This document shows positions 7,529 to 16,544 of a stretch of 64,000 nt of DNA, in pieces. Location: contig NZ_CP075715.1 in the NCBI RefSeq assembly GCF_024584805.1, forward strand, positions 6,729,526 through 6,793,525, given 5' to 3'. Source of the stretch: Streptomyces sp. FIT100 (GTDB taxonomy: Bacteria; Actinomycetota; Actinomycetes; Streptomycetales; Streptomycetaceae). The notes below the pieces were generated by a model. It did no database searches. It was not told the DNA's origin and saw only the letters and a program-made list of their open reading frames with translations. Each line of letters starts with the position of its first letter. Positions within the stretch are counted from its first letter, which is position 1. Both the position numbers and the translations under genes were made by a program.

Positions 7529-10500
7529 CTAGCGGAGCAGGCGCACCTCGGTCAGGCTCAGCGAGGCCGGCGCCGTGGATGCCAGCTGGATCCGGACGTA
7601 CCGGGCGCCCTTGCCCACGTTGATCGTTGTGGGACGGGCCGCGGTGCCGGTCTGCTTGTAGGCGGTGACGCCGGGCTGGGCCAGGACGTCGCTGAGCCTG
7701 CCGGAGGCGAACGGGACGTCGGAGACGAGGACGTAGTACTCGCCGGGCTGACCGGCATCGGCGCCGGTCCAGAGTTCGAGCCGGCCGAGGGCCACCGACT
7801 CGCCGAGGTCGGTCTGCCACCAGGGCTGAACCTCGATGGCGGTGGCGCTGGCCGCGCCTTCGGTCGCGCCGTCCACGGCCTGTGCGGCGGCTCCGCCGTC
7901 CGCGGTGGTGGACTGCGTCGCCGGCTGCCCCTGAGCCAGGTGACGTGTCTCCGCCGGGGAGATCTGGACCTCGGCCAGGATGAGGTAGCTGGGCGCCGCG
8001 TCGTCGATCTGGATACGGACGTAACGCCCGGCGGCGCCGACGGGGATGGTGGTGGTGCGTCCTGCCACGCCCGCGCGCTTGTGGCTCCAGACGTCACCCC
8101 GACTCAGCAGCTCGGGCAGGCTCGCCCGGCCGAAGGGCTGGTCGGAGACCAGGACGTAGAAGTCGTGCAACCGTTCGGCGCAGCAGTCGACGCGATTCCA
8201 CACGGTGACGCTGCCGAGCTCCTGGGTGTTACCGAGGTCGACCTGCCACCACGGCTGCTGTTCCTGGAGGGTGTGGGAGACCGACCCATGGCCCCAGATG
8301 CCGTCGACGTTCCCGTCGTTGGCCCGTTCGGCGCCGCCCTGGGTGCTGGACTGCTCGGCCGGCCTGCCCAGCGCCAGATTGGGGCGGATCAGTGAGGCCG
8401 GCGCGGAGTCGCTGATCGGGGTCGTGCCGGAGGCCGAACCGGTTGCGGCCAGCTCGGTGTCACCGAAGGCCGCCACGCCGGTGGGGGCGGTCACGTCGAA
8501 GGTGACGACGGCCCGCTGTCCGGTGCGCAGCGTGGCCGGTGCCGGGGACGACGTCCGCTCGGCGGTCCAGCCGTCGGGTACGTCGAGTGTCAACTCGACC
8601 TGTCCGGCGGGACGGTCGGCCCACCAGGTGTACTGCGCCGTGACACTGCGGGTGTCACCGGGTGTGAAAGGAGCCTTCGGCTGCGACAGATGGATGGTCG
8701 GGCGTTCGCTGTCGCCGGCCGGAGCCGGTCCGTCGGGCGTGAACGAGGCCAGGCCGGAGGTGTCGTACGAAGTCTTGCCGAGCGTGAGGGTGCTGCCGTC
8801 GGCGGTCCCGGTCCTGGTCGCGGTCGGTATCCGGCCGCGACCGACGGCCAGCACCACCTGGAATGCGGCCGATGGGCCGGTGCGGGTGATCCGGAAGGCG
8901 CCGTTGGAGGTGCCCATGGCCGCGCCCTCCGGGTGGAGCAGCCAGCCCTTGAGCCAGGCGTCCTCGCGCCGGAAGAGGAAGGTCGTGGCCCCGGCTTCGT
9001 CCTCGCCGTGGCTGATCCGCACACCCGGCTCGGGGGAGAGCTGCCAGTCGATGCGGTGCGAGGCGTCGTCGGCGAAGCGGTCGTGGAGCGCGATGACCGC
9101 GTCCGCGCCGCCGGTGGGCCGCAAGTCGGTCACCACCTCGCGGGACGCGGTGTCGATCCCGTAGTCCTTGGCCGCGTCGAGGGAGACGAAGCCGCCGCCC
9201 TGGCCCGGGTAGGTCCGCGATTCCTTCGTGGTCCCGTTGCCCGGAGTGATGCCCGCCGGGATGGCCTTGCCGTCGATCAACGGCTTGGAGAACAGGCCGT
9301 ACGTGGTGTTCTCCTTCGCCGGCTGGCGTGCCCATGTCGTGCCCTGGCCGATCAGGCCGAGGGCGAGGGACTCGGGCTGTGACCAGCCGAAGTGGTGTTC
9401 GTTGCGGTTGTTCACGCCCACCAGGACGTCGTCGTCGCCCTGGGTCCGGTTGCGGAAGAGATAGCTGCCCGACCGGTCGTCGAAGAGTGCCCTGCGGATC
9501 TCGGGGAAGGCGTCAGGGTCCTTGGCCGGGATCCTCTCGGGCCAGTTGAGCAGGAGGAACGGGTTGGCCGACGGCCCTGAGGTGTGCTCGTACATCCAGC
9601 GAAAGGCCGACTGCGCGCTCCTGGACCCGGTGGACAGCAGGTGGGGGCTGAGGCCACCGGTGCGTTCCCCGACCCCGAACTGGACCTTGTCGCCGGTCGG
9701 GCGCAGGGACTGGGTGTGCAGCGCGAGTTCGGCGATGGTCGGGCGCTCCCAGGCCGCGGTGAGCGCGTTGATGCCCGCTCGCTGGGTGGCCTGGACGGCC
9801 GGGGCGGTGGTGTCGATGGAGTAGTTGATGTAGTCCCAGCCCTCCTGGTTCCACCCGGAGTCGCCGTAGGCGGCGTCGATGTGGCGGCGGTTCTCGTCGA
9901 CGAGGACGGGAATGCGCTCCTCCTGCAGCCCGAAGTCACCGTCGCCACGCACTGCCAGGTCCATGATCAGCTCACCGCCGCGGATGATCGTGACCCAGTT
10001 GCTGGCCTTGTCGGCGTCGTTGTCGATGTTCCCGTGGTGGGTGGTTCCGAGCATCGCGGAGGCCCGCTTGAAGGTCTCGACGGCCTCGGTGCGCTGGGCC
10101 GGGGTCCAGCCGTCGTAGGCGAGGTCGTAGGTGTGGGCGAGCCGCATCGCGTTGCCGCTGAACTCCAGCGCGCCCGTCTGTGTGGTGAGGATCTGCGCGC
10201 CCTGCCGGAAGCCGGTGAACGCCTGCTCGGCATAGGAGGCTTCGCCGGTGACCGCGTAGGCGAACGCGGCGACCCGGCCGAGTTCGGAGCCGGTGAGCGT
10301 CCCCTTGGCGAGGGTGTCCACGATCGCCAGCCATGAGTCCTTCGGCAGGCCCGGCTTCTCGATGATCCGGCGGACCTTCTCCAGCTCCGCGGGGCCGACC
10401 AGGCGCGGGTGCTCGCCGCGGGCCGAGACCGCGGTCGCCAGCACCTTCCCTTCGGCGTCGACCAGGGCGAAGCCCTTGGCCCGGTTGCCCCCGGGCCTGA

Positions 10501-11101
10501 AGGTGAGGGCCGATGCGGTGGTGTCCGAAACGGCAGCCTTCTTGCTGCCGGCCAGCTTGCCCTCCGCCACGTGCGCCGGGCCCGCGTACACCGTCAGCGG
10601 GGTCGCGGCTCCGGCCGCTGCCCGCCAGGACAGCCGTAGGCCGTCCTCCACCGGGAACGCGGAGAGCACACTGGTGCGCTGCCTGTCCACGGGCGAGGCG
10701 GGCACGGCGGCCTGGACGGGCGCTGACGTGGCCAGCGCGCGGCCGTCGCTGCCGAGTGCGACGATCCGGTACCACGGTGATGTGCCGGGCACGGCCGTGT
10801 TGTCGAGAACGAAGGTGACGGCCGGCAGACGGTGGAGTCGGGTGGCCGGGCTCGGCTCGAAGTCCCGGGTGGCTGCGGAGCGGTGGACCTCGTACCCGGT
10901 GATGCCCTCGGCCGGCGAGGAGGTCCACGCCAGCTCGACCGTGCCCTCAGGCATCGGCTTGGCGGTCACCGTGATGACCGGGGCGCCGACCGCCATGGCG
11001 GCCGCGGGCGCGAAACCGAGGAGGACCGCGACGACCAGGAGCAGTCGCAGTGATCCGCTCACCGCTCTCAGGCGGCGGCGTACGCGTTGTCGGGGGAGCA
11101 T
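7529..11101 (-). CDS. secreted polysaccharide lyase (heparinase II/III-like) with F-type lectin domain
   Basis: 1190-residue exported, multidomain enzyme. Signal peptide 1-38; FN3-like domain about 40-135; alpha/alpha toroid about 220-500 with the heparinase II/III landmarks NW-x-x-x-x-x-GG and NQEGWDYINYS; beta-sandwich about 530-790 (NNRNEHHFGW); NEW3-type domain about 795-900; then two discoidin-like modules, about 903-1047 and 1052-1190. The first carries the complete fucolectin motif H943-x26-R970-x-D972-x4-R977 plus the adjacent Cys-Cys. The second keeps the fold (PWWQTDLG, YYVLVSD) but has lost His, Arg and Asp. Family enzymes cut uronate-containing polysaccharides by beta-elimination. 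Fucose binding by the first module is inferred from the motif. It lies 148 bases downstream of its probable regulator, same strand. Confidence 0.75.
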   Translation of the reverse strand: MLPRQRVRRRLRAVSGSLRLLLVVAVLLGFAPAAAMAVGAPVITVTAKPMPEGTVELAWTSSPAEGITGYEVHRSAATRDFEPSPATRLHRLPAVTFVLDNTAVPGTSPWYRIVALGSDGRALATSAPVQAAVPASPVDRQRTSVLSAFPVEDGLRLSWRAAAGAATPLTVYAGPAHVAEGKLAGSKKAAVSDTTASALTFRPGGNRAKGFALVDAEGKVLATAVSARGEHPRLVGPAELEKVRRIIEKPGLPKDSWLAIVDTLAKGTLTGSELGRVAAFAYAVTGEASYAEQAFTGFRQGAQILTTQTGALEFSGNAMRLAHTYDLAYDGWTPAQRTEAVETFKRASAMLGTTHHGNIDNDADKASNWVTIIRGGELIMDLAVRGDGDFGLQEERIPVLVDENRRHIDAAYGDSGWNQEGWDYINYSIDTTAPAVQATQRAGINALTAAWERPTIAELALHTQSLRPTGDKVQFGVGERTGGLSPHLLSTGSRSAQSAFRWMYEHTSGPSANPFLLLNWPERIPAKDPDAFPEIRRALFDDRSGSYLFRNRTQGDDDVLVGVNNRNEHHFGWSQPESLALGLIGQGTTWARQPAKENTTYGLFSKPLIDGKAIPAGITPGNGTTKESRTYPGQGGGFVSLDAAKDYGIDTASREVVTDLRPTGGADAVIALHDRFADDASHRIDWQLSPEPGVRISHGEDEAGATTFLFRREDAWLKGWLLHPEGAAMGTSNGAFRITRTGPSAAFQVVLAVGRGRIPTATRTGTADGSTLTLGKTSYDTSGLASFTPDGPAPAGDSERPTIHLSQPKAPFTPGDTRSVTAQYTWWADRPAGQVELTLDVPDGWTAERTSSPAPATLRTGQRAVVTFDVTAPTGVAAFGDTELAATGSASGTTPISDSAPASLIRPNLALGRPAEQSSTQGGAERANDGNVDGIWGHGSVSHTLQEQQPWWQVDLGNTQELGSVTVWNRVDCCAERLHDFYVLVSDQPFGRASLPELLSRGDVWSHKRAGVAGRTTTIPVGAAGRYVRIQIDDAAPSYLILAEVQISPAETRHLAQGQPATQSTTADGGAAAQAVDGATEGAASATAIEVQPWWQTDLGESVALGRLELWTGADAGQPGEYYVLVSDVPFASGRLSDVLAQPGVTAYKQTGTAARPTTINVGKGARYVRIQLASTAPASLSLTEVRLLR

Positions 11102-11249
11102 TCTGGTTCTCCGTCTCCACGCAGGAATGGACAGACGGAGCCGGAACGTTGCGCGTCGGTGACCAGGGGGGTACGGGCGGCCGGTGAACCGACGGGCGGC
11201 ACGCTAGCGCAGCCGGTCCGTCCCCGCCATGGCTTGAACACGATCCGTT

Positions 11250-12341
11250 CTACGGAGCGGTCGAGGACCGGATGTTCAACCGGGGGACCAGGAGGGTGCG
11301 TTGAGGGACGTGGTCCCTGCCCTCGCGCAGCCGCTGTGCCAGCGCCGCCACGGCGGCTCGCCCTACGGCGCGGCGAGCCGGGGCCACTGCGGTGAGCGGG
11401 ATGTCCGCAAGCGCGGCGAGTTCGTCGTCGTAGGCGACGATCGCGAGATCGTCGGGGACGGCCATGCCCCGTGTCAGCGCCTGCTGCAGCAAGCGTGCCG
11501 CCTGCTCGTCGGGGTGTGCCAGGACGGCGGTGGTGCCCGACGCGGTGACGGCGTCGAGGAAGGCGTCGAGCTCCTCGGCACTGTCGTAGAGGTGATCGGC
11601 GACGCGAGGCGTGTCGGCCACCAGGCCGAGCATCCCGACAGCCCGGTCGAAGCCGCTGCGGATCCATGGGCTGGTGGGCGTGGGACAGGTCAGCAGTGCG
11701 ATATGGCGGTGGCCGAGCCCGGCCAGATGATCCAGGGCTCGGACGGCCCCGAGCTCATGGTCGGAGGAAACGGAGTCCAGCAGGTACGGCCCGGTGCCCG
11801 GCGTGTAGTGCCGCTCCACGATGACCGTGGGGACGGGGAGCTCGCTGATCCAGGTGAGGGCGGACGGTTCCGGCGAGAGCGCGGGCCGGCTGGGCGTCAG
11901 CAGCAGCCCGTCGGGCCGGCTCTCCAGCAGCCGCTCGACCTGTGCGCGGTCTTCGGCGGGGTCGTAGCAGGATACGCCGAGCGTGAGGCGTATGCCCAAG
12001 GGCTCCGCGGCGGCCTGTGCTCCCTGGATGACCTGCCGGTAGTAGTGCGAAGCAGCCGGTACCAGCATGCCCACCGACAGCTGCTGTCTCTTTGTGTGCG
12101 ACTGATACGACTGAGTGGACAAGGGTGCGGACACCGGGGACAGGGCTGTCGCGGGCCGGGCACGCGGGAGGGTCGCGCCGCCGTGAACGCGGGCGATCGC
12201 GCCCCGGTCCGCGAGCGCGGTGATGTCACGCCGCACGGTCATGGTGGACACACCCAGCTCGGCGGCGATGTCGTTCACCCGGACCGAGCCATTCCGGCGG
12301 ACGGCACGCAGGATCGCGTCCTGCCGCAACGACTGCGTCAC
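11250..12341 (-). CDS. DeoR-type HTH / LacI-type sugar-binding hybrid regulator
   Basis: 363 residues. Residues 1-55 form a DeoR-style winged helix (ILRAVRRNGSVRVNDIAAEL, then VSTMTVRRD and HGGA), while residues about 85-363 are a LacI/GalR-type periplasmic-binding domain (VGMLVPAASHYYRQVIQGA, GHRHIALLTCP, DDLAIVAYDDELAALADIPLTAVAP). So a sugar rather than a sugar phosphate is the likely effector. The GTG start follows GGGGAGAGG. It is divergent from the sugar ABC importer and precedes the lyase gene, consistent with control of both arms of the island. A second gene of the same architecture lies at the other end of the rightward arm (18972). Confidence 0.85.
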   Translation of the reverse strand: MTQSLRQDAILRAVRRNGSVRVNDIAAELGVSTMTVRRDITALADRGAIARVHGGATLPRARPATALSPVSAPLSTQSYQSHTKRQQLSVGMLVPAASHYYRQVIQGAQAAAEPLGIRLTLGVSCYDPAEDRAQVERLLESRPDGLLLTPSRPALSPEPSALTWISELPVPTVIVERHYTPGTGPYLLDSVSSDHELGAVRALDHLAGLGHRHIALLTCPTPTSPWIRSGFDRAVGMLGLVADTPRVADHLYDSAEELDAFLDAVTASGTTAVLAHPDEQAARLLQQALTRGMAVPDDLAIVAYDDELAALADIPLTAVAPARRAVGRAAVAALAQRLREGRDHVPQRTLLVPRLNIRSSTAP

Positions 12342-12670
12342 GGATACCTCTCCCCAGTTCGTCGTGGTCGATCGCTCAGGCTAGACGTGACAGCTCCTGA
12401 TGGCGAGAGCGCGCAACGCGCTGCCGCTGTCTGATCGTAGAGCGAATGTTCATTTGTGTTTGAGTGTCCCATCACTGGTTGACCGCGCATCCTCCGGTCC
12501 GCACCATCGGGACCGGAGCCGGAACGATCCGTCATCGGACCCCCCTTCGCAACCGCTGGGCGGCGTGCTGCGAGGCCAGGGTGCGGTGCCACCGCCTCAT
12601 CATCTGCAGCTCGTGTTCGACGTGAACTACCGCGTAACGGTGGTGCGGCGTCAAGTGGAGGGCGTGACCC
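12342..12670. promoter_or_regulatory. divergent promoter region of the carbohydrate island
   Basis: 329 bases without a gene, separating the hybrid regulator from the importer operon. It contains the only AT-rich patch of the island (about 12443-12462, GAATGTTCATTTGTGTTTGA). On the minus strand a possible -10 TACGAT lies just beyond this patch (complement of 12435-12440), so the patch would fall in the regulator's own spacer and -35 region. TTGACC at 12479-12484 is a weak -35 candidate for the importer. No perfect palindrome was seen, so operator position is a guess. Confidence 0.4.
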
Positions 12671-13735
12671 ATGAACAAGGTCGATCGCCGGCCGCTGGTG
12701 GAGGTATCCAGCGGTGCGGCAGTCGGAACGGACGATCCGCCGAGAGGCCCGGCCGAGACCGTGGACGGCTCGGCCGGATCCGGCAAAGCACTCGGCGAGG
12801 CACCCGGCAGGAAGCAGCGGCGCCACGGTCAGGGATTCCTCGCCCGCGTCCGCCGGGACAGGGCGCTGCTGCTCCTGATGCTCCCGGGTCTCGTCTATTT
12901 CCTGGTGTTCCACTACGGGGCGCTGTTCGGGAACGTCATCGCGTTCAAGGAGTACATCCCGTTCGTCGGCGTCGTCGACAGCCCGTCGGTGGGGTTCGCC
13001 AACTACGAGGCGCTGTTCGACGAGCCGGCTTTCTGGACGGCGGCCTTCAACACCGTGTCGCTGTCGGTCCTCCAGATCATCTTCTTCTTCCCCATGCCGC
13101 TGGCCCTGGCTCTGCTGTTGCACAGTGTGAACCGGGGGAAGGTGCGCAAGTTCGTCCAGAGTGTGGTGTACATGCCGCACTTCATCTCGTGGGTGATCGT
13201 GGTCGCCCTGTTCACCCAAGTGCTGGGCACGGACGGTCTGCTCAACGGTCTGCTCGGCGGACCGGACGGCGAGCACCTGATCGATGTCTTCGGCAACCCC
13301 ACGGCCTTCCAGCCGTTGATGGTGGCCGAGCTGGTCTGGAAGGACTGCGGCTGGGGAACGATCATCTTCCTCGCCGCCCTGCACAACGTCGACGAGGGCC
13401 AGTACGAGGCGGCCGCGATCGACGGCGCGGGCCCGTGGCGGCGGTTCTGGCACGTGACGCTGCCGTCGATCCGGCCGGTGGTGATCCTGCTGCTGATCCT
13501 GCGGCTGGGGGAGATCCTCACGGTCGGGTTCGAGCAGATCCTGCTGCAACGCGACGCGTTCGGACCGGCGACGGCCGAGGTGATCGACACCTTCGTCTAC
13601 TACAACGCCGTGCTCGACGGCCACTGGGGCGTCTCGGCCGCCGCCGCGTTGTTCAAGGGCGTCATCGGAGCGGTCCTGATCTTCACCGCGAACAAGATCG
13701 CCCACCGCATGGGCGAGCAGGGGGTGTACCGCTGA
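12671..13735 (+). CDS. sugar ABC transporter permease (LplB-like)
   Basis: 354 residues with a hydrophilic N-terminal tail of about 65 residues followed by six membrane spans. It carries the EAA loop of importers (YEAAAIDGAGPWRRFWHVTLP). Sequence style (PGLVYFLVFHYGALFGNVIAFKEY) is that of the LplB/UgpA CUT1 group that takes up oligosaccharides with a large binding lipoprotein. The ATG at 12671 has GGAGGG upstream. It overlaps the next permease gene by one base pair set (TGATG). No ATPase gene lies in this operon; CUT1 importers in Streptomyces commonly share the MsiK ATPase, so I infer the same here. Confidence 0.9.
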   Translation: MNKVDRRPLVEVSSGAAVGTDDPPRGPAETVDGSAGSGKALGEAPGRKQRRHGQGFLARVRRDRALLLLMLPGLVYFLVFHYGALFGNVIAFKEYIPFVGVVDSPSVGFANYEALFDEPAFWTAAFNTVSLSVLQIIFFFPMPLALALLLHSVNRGKVRKFVQSVVYMPHFISWVIVVALFTQVLGTDGLLNGLLGGPDGEHLIDVFGNPTAFQPLMVAELVWKDCGWGTIIFLAALHNVDEGQYEAAAIDGAGPWRRFWHVTLPSIRPVVILLLILRLGEILTVGFEQILLQRDAFGPATAEVIDTFVYYNAVLDGHWGVSAAAALFKGVIGAVLIFTANKIAHRMGEQGVYR

Positions 13736-14664
13736 TGAGCCTCGTGGCCGAAGAGAAGAAGTCCACAGCCGAGTACCGCAGTGAACGGCCGGCCTGGATG
13801 GAGAAGCCGCGGACCGTCACCCGGGTGGCCAAGGCGCTGGCGCTGGCGCTGACCGTCGCCGTGGTCGTCGTCCCCTTCTGGGTGGTGATCGCCACCAGCT
13901 TCGCCCCCGGGCAGCAGCTCATCGACAACGGCGGCTGGGCACTGTGGCCCCAGGAGTGGAAGCTCGACGCCTACACGAGCGCGCTGTCCAACGGCACCAC
14001 CACGCGCGCGCTGTTCGTCTCGCTCGGTGTGACGGTCGTGGGCACCGCGTTCAGCCTGGTGTCCACCGTGTTCCTCGCCTATGCCCTGGCCCGCCCGGGA
14101 GTGGTGGGCGGCAAACCGGTCATGCTGCTGATCCTGTTCACCTTCCTCTTCCCGCCCGGCATGATCCCCAGCTACCTCGTCGTGTACAGCCTGGGCATGG
14201 TCGACACGTACTGGTCGCTGTTCCTGCCCGTGATGGTCAACGTCTTCAACCTGGTGGTGGTCCGCGGCTTCTTCCAGGGCATCCCCGACGAGCTGTACGA
14301 GGCGGCCCGGCTGGACGGCGCGGGCGAGCTGCGGACCCTGTTCACGATCGTGCTGCCGCTGTCGAAGGCGGTCATCGCGGTGGTCGGGCTGTTCTACGCG
14401 GTCGGCTACTGGAACGACTTCTTCCGCGGCGTGATGTATCTGACCGACACCTCGATGTATCCCCTGCAGACGGTACTGCGCGGCTACGTCTCCCAGGGTG
14501 ACGGGCTCAACCAGGGGCTGACCGACGAGGGGACCCTGGCCCAGGCACCGCAGGCCATGAAGATGGCCATCGTGGTCATCGCCACCGTGCCCATCCTGTG
14601 CGCCTACCCCTTCATCCAGCGGTACTTCACCAAGGGCGTCCTCACCGGCGCCGTCAAGAGCTGA
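13735..14664 (+). CDS. sugar ABC transporter permease (YtcP/LplC-like)
   Basis: 309-residue partner permease. Six membrane spans and an EAA loop (YEAARLDGAGELRTLFTIVLP). The ATG at 13735 overlaps the stop of the first permease (TGATG), which implies translational coupling. An in-frame open stretch extends upstream but is only the shadow of the first permease. Together with the lipoprotein at 14731 it forms an importer of the type used for long uronate-containing oligosaccharides such as rhamnogalacturonan fragments; the true cargo here is inferred to be the products of the lyase. Confidence 0.9.
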   Translation: MSLVAEEKKSTAEYRSERPAWMEKPRTVTRVAKALALALTVAVVVVPFWVVIATSFAPGQQLIDNGGWALWPQEWKLDAYTSALSNGTTTRALFVSLGVTVVGTAFSLVSTVFLAYALARPGVVGGKPVMLLILFTFLFPPGMIPSYLVVYSLGMVDTYWSLFLPVMVNVFNLVVVRGFFQGIPDELYEAARLDGAGELRTLFTIVLPLSKAVIAVVGLFYAVGYWNDFFRGVMYLTDTSMYPLQTVLRGYVSQGDGLNQGLTDEGTLAQAPQAMKMAIVVIATVPILCAYPFIQRYFTKGVLTGAVKS

Positions 14665-14730
14665 TCACCCAAGGGGAAACCGACGTCCCCGTCCTCCGTC
14701 TCGTAGGCCCTCGCGTAAGGAATGCACTCC

Positions 14731-16398
14731 ATGAGTTCTGGAATCTCCCGTAGAGCCGTGCTGCAGACGGCCGCCGTCTCCACCGCCGTCGCCGCCACCG
14801 GGGTGTCCCTGTCCGCCTGTTCGTCCTCCGGCACGACCGGCGGGGACATCGGCAGCGCCGGGAAGGACCTGGCGCCCTTCCCTGCCCACGTCCCTACGGA
14901 CAAGGCGCCCGTCGCGGACCTTCCCGCGACCGACTCCGGCGTGCAGGCCGGCTACCTGAAGTACCCGGGCGAGCTCACGGAGTCGGTTCCCGAGAAGCCG
15001 GGAGACGGATCGAAGATCAGCGCCTGGATCACGTCCTGGGGCGCCACGCCCCTGCCGAAGGACGGGAACAAGTACTGGCAGGCGATCGAGGCAGCCCTCG
15101 GAGTCGAGCTCGACATCACCGTGGTCCCAGCCGCGGAGTACAGCAAGAAGCTGACGGCCCTGATGGCCAGCGGCCAGATGCCGGACATCCTGCAGATGGT
15201 GCCCACCCCGAACGAGGCCCAGTTCGTGGCGGCCAAGTGCCAGGACATGACGGAGTTCATCTCGGGCGATGCGATCAAGAAGTACCCGAACCTGGCGAAC
15301 ATCCCCCCCTACGCGTGGAAGGCAGCGGGCCGGTTCGCGGGCAAGCTGTACGGCATCCCGGTCGAGCGTCCGGTCGCGGGCCACGGGCACATCGTGAACC
15401 AGGAGAAGTGCAAGGAGGCCGGCCTGCTGGTCCCCGAGGTCGGAGGCATGGGCGTCGAGGAGTTCACCAAGGGCCTCCAGCAGATCTCCGGCCGGGGCAA
15501 GTGGGCGCTGGGCGCGGAGAAGGCCGGCGCCTTCGGCTTCAACGCCTGGATCGCCAACTTCGGTTCGCCCAACGTCTGGTCCGTCAAGGACGGCGCCTTC
15601 CTCAACTACATCGAGACCGACGAGTTCCAGGCCGGCCTCGAGCAGATGACCAAGTGGTACAAGTCCGGCGTGACCCGGGTCAATCCCCTGACCCTCGACG
15701 GGGCCACCGCCAAGACGGAGTTCTTCGGCAAGAAGGTGTTCTCCGTGGTGAACAGCACCATCGGATTCCGTGGTGCGGTCATCGAGAACAAGGGCGCGTT
15801 CACGGTCGACTACACCCTGCCGTTCAAGCCCTCCAACGGTGCGACCCCCAAGCACTGGCTCGGCTCCGGCATGTACGGCTACACCGTGCTGAAGCAGGCC
15901 CCCAAGGCGCGCATCGAACTGATCCTGCGGGTGATGAACTACCTTGCCGCGCCCTTCGGCACCAAGGAGTGGGAGCTCGTCAACTACGGCCAGGAAGGCA
16001 CCCACTTCACCCGCGGCAAGGACGGCGGCCCGGTCAAGACCGACCTGGCGCTCTCCGGCAGCGGCGGCGCCGACCAACTGCCGGTCTACTACATCGCCGC
16101 GGCCCCGCAGCCCCTCTACATACCCGACCACCCCGACGCCACCCGGCGCCAGTACGCCTGGCAGCAGAAGGTCGTGCCCATCGGTGAGGCCAGTGCCCAC
16201 TACGGGTTGCGCGCCAACGCCTGGGCGCAGGCCGAAGAGGCCCTGATGCAACAGCGCGAGGACGCCATCAAGGACGTCGTCACCGGCCGCAAGTCCCTCT
16301 CCGACTGGGCAGACGTGGTGAAGGAGTTCAAGCGCAAGGGCGGCGACAAGGCAGCCGACGCACTCGCCAAGGAACACGAAGCCGCCGGCAAGGTCTGA
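14731..16398 (+). CDS. extracellular sugar-binding lipoprotein (LplA-like)
   Basis: 555-residue ABC solute-binding protein. Start chosen at ATG 14731: the ribosome site AAGGA (14717-14721) is nine bases before it but directly abuts the upstream ATG at 14722. The signal has a Tat-like twin Arg (GISRRAVLQ) and a lipobox LSAC with Cys30, so export may be by Tat followed by lipidation. The size (about 60 kDa) is that of LplA/YtcQ-type binders of large oligosaccharides. Third gene of the importer operon, 66 bases after the permease; two hairpins follow before the fucosidase gene. Confidence 0.9.
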   Translation: MSSGISRRAVLQTAAVSTAVAATGVSLSACSSSGTTGGDIGSAGKDLAPFPAHVPTDKAPVADLPATDSGVQAGYLKYPGELTESVPEKPGDGSKISAWITSWGATPLPKDGNKYWQAIEAALGVELDITVVPAAEYSKKLTALMASGQMPDILQMVPTPNEAQFVAAKCQDMTEFISGDAIKKYPNLANIPPYAWKAAGRFAGKLYGIPVERPVAGHGHIVNQEKCKEAGLLVPEVGGMGVEEFTKGLQQISGRGKWALGAEKAGAFGFNAWIANFGSPNVWSVKDGAFLNYIETDEFQAGLEQMTKWYKSGVTRVNPLTLDGATAKTEFFGKKVFSVVNSTIGFRGAVIENKGAFTVDYTLPFKPSNGATPKHWLGSGMYGYTVLKQAPKARIELILRVMNYLAAPFGTKEWELVNYGQEGTHFTRGKDGGPVKTDLALSGSGGADQLPVYYIAAAPQPLYIPDHPDATRRQYAWQQKVVPIGEASAHYGLRANAWAQAEEALMQQREDAIKDVVTGRKSLSDWADVVKEFKRKGGDKAADALAKEHEAAGKV

Positions 16399-16480
16399 TC
16401 GGATTCCCCGATCGGCTCCCCCGGCGCCACCGGGCCCGGAAGGACGGACACGTCCGGGGCCCGGCCCGCATCCGACCCTG

Positions 16481-16510
16481 CTCTGCGGCTTCCCGCGGGA
16501 AACCGCAGAG
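16481..16510 (+). terminator. hairpin between binding protein and fucosidase genes
   Basis: CTCTGCGGCTTC and GAAACCGCAGAG pair over 12 bp with one G-T wobble and a 6-base loop. A second imperfect hairpin (CCGGGCCCGGA ... TCCGGGGCCCGG, about 16430-16463) precedes it. Both lie inside the same-strand operon, so they may attenuate transcription, favouring the abundant binding protein over the catabolic enzymes. Confidence 0.45.
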
Positions 16511-16544
16511 CCCTCACCCACCGACAGACTCGGGAACGTCATCT

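Noticed and set aside
12400..14664. 754-codon frame seeming to fuse a large N-terminal domain to the second permease
   Set aside because: Upstream part is out-of-frame reading of the first permease; the ATG at 13735 overlaps the first permease stop as expected.
14665..16542. 625-codon minus-strand frame opposite the sugar-binding lipoprotein
   Set aside because: No ribosome site and no recognisable motif; the plus-strand frame has signal peptide and lipobox.
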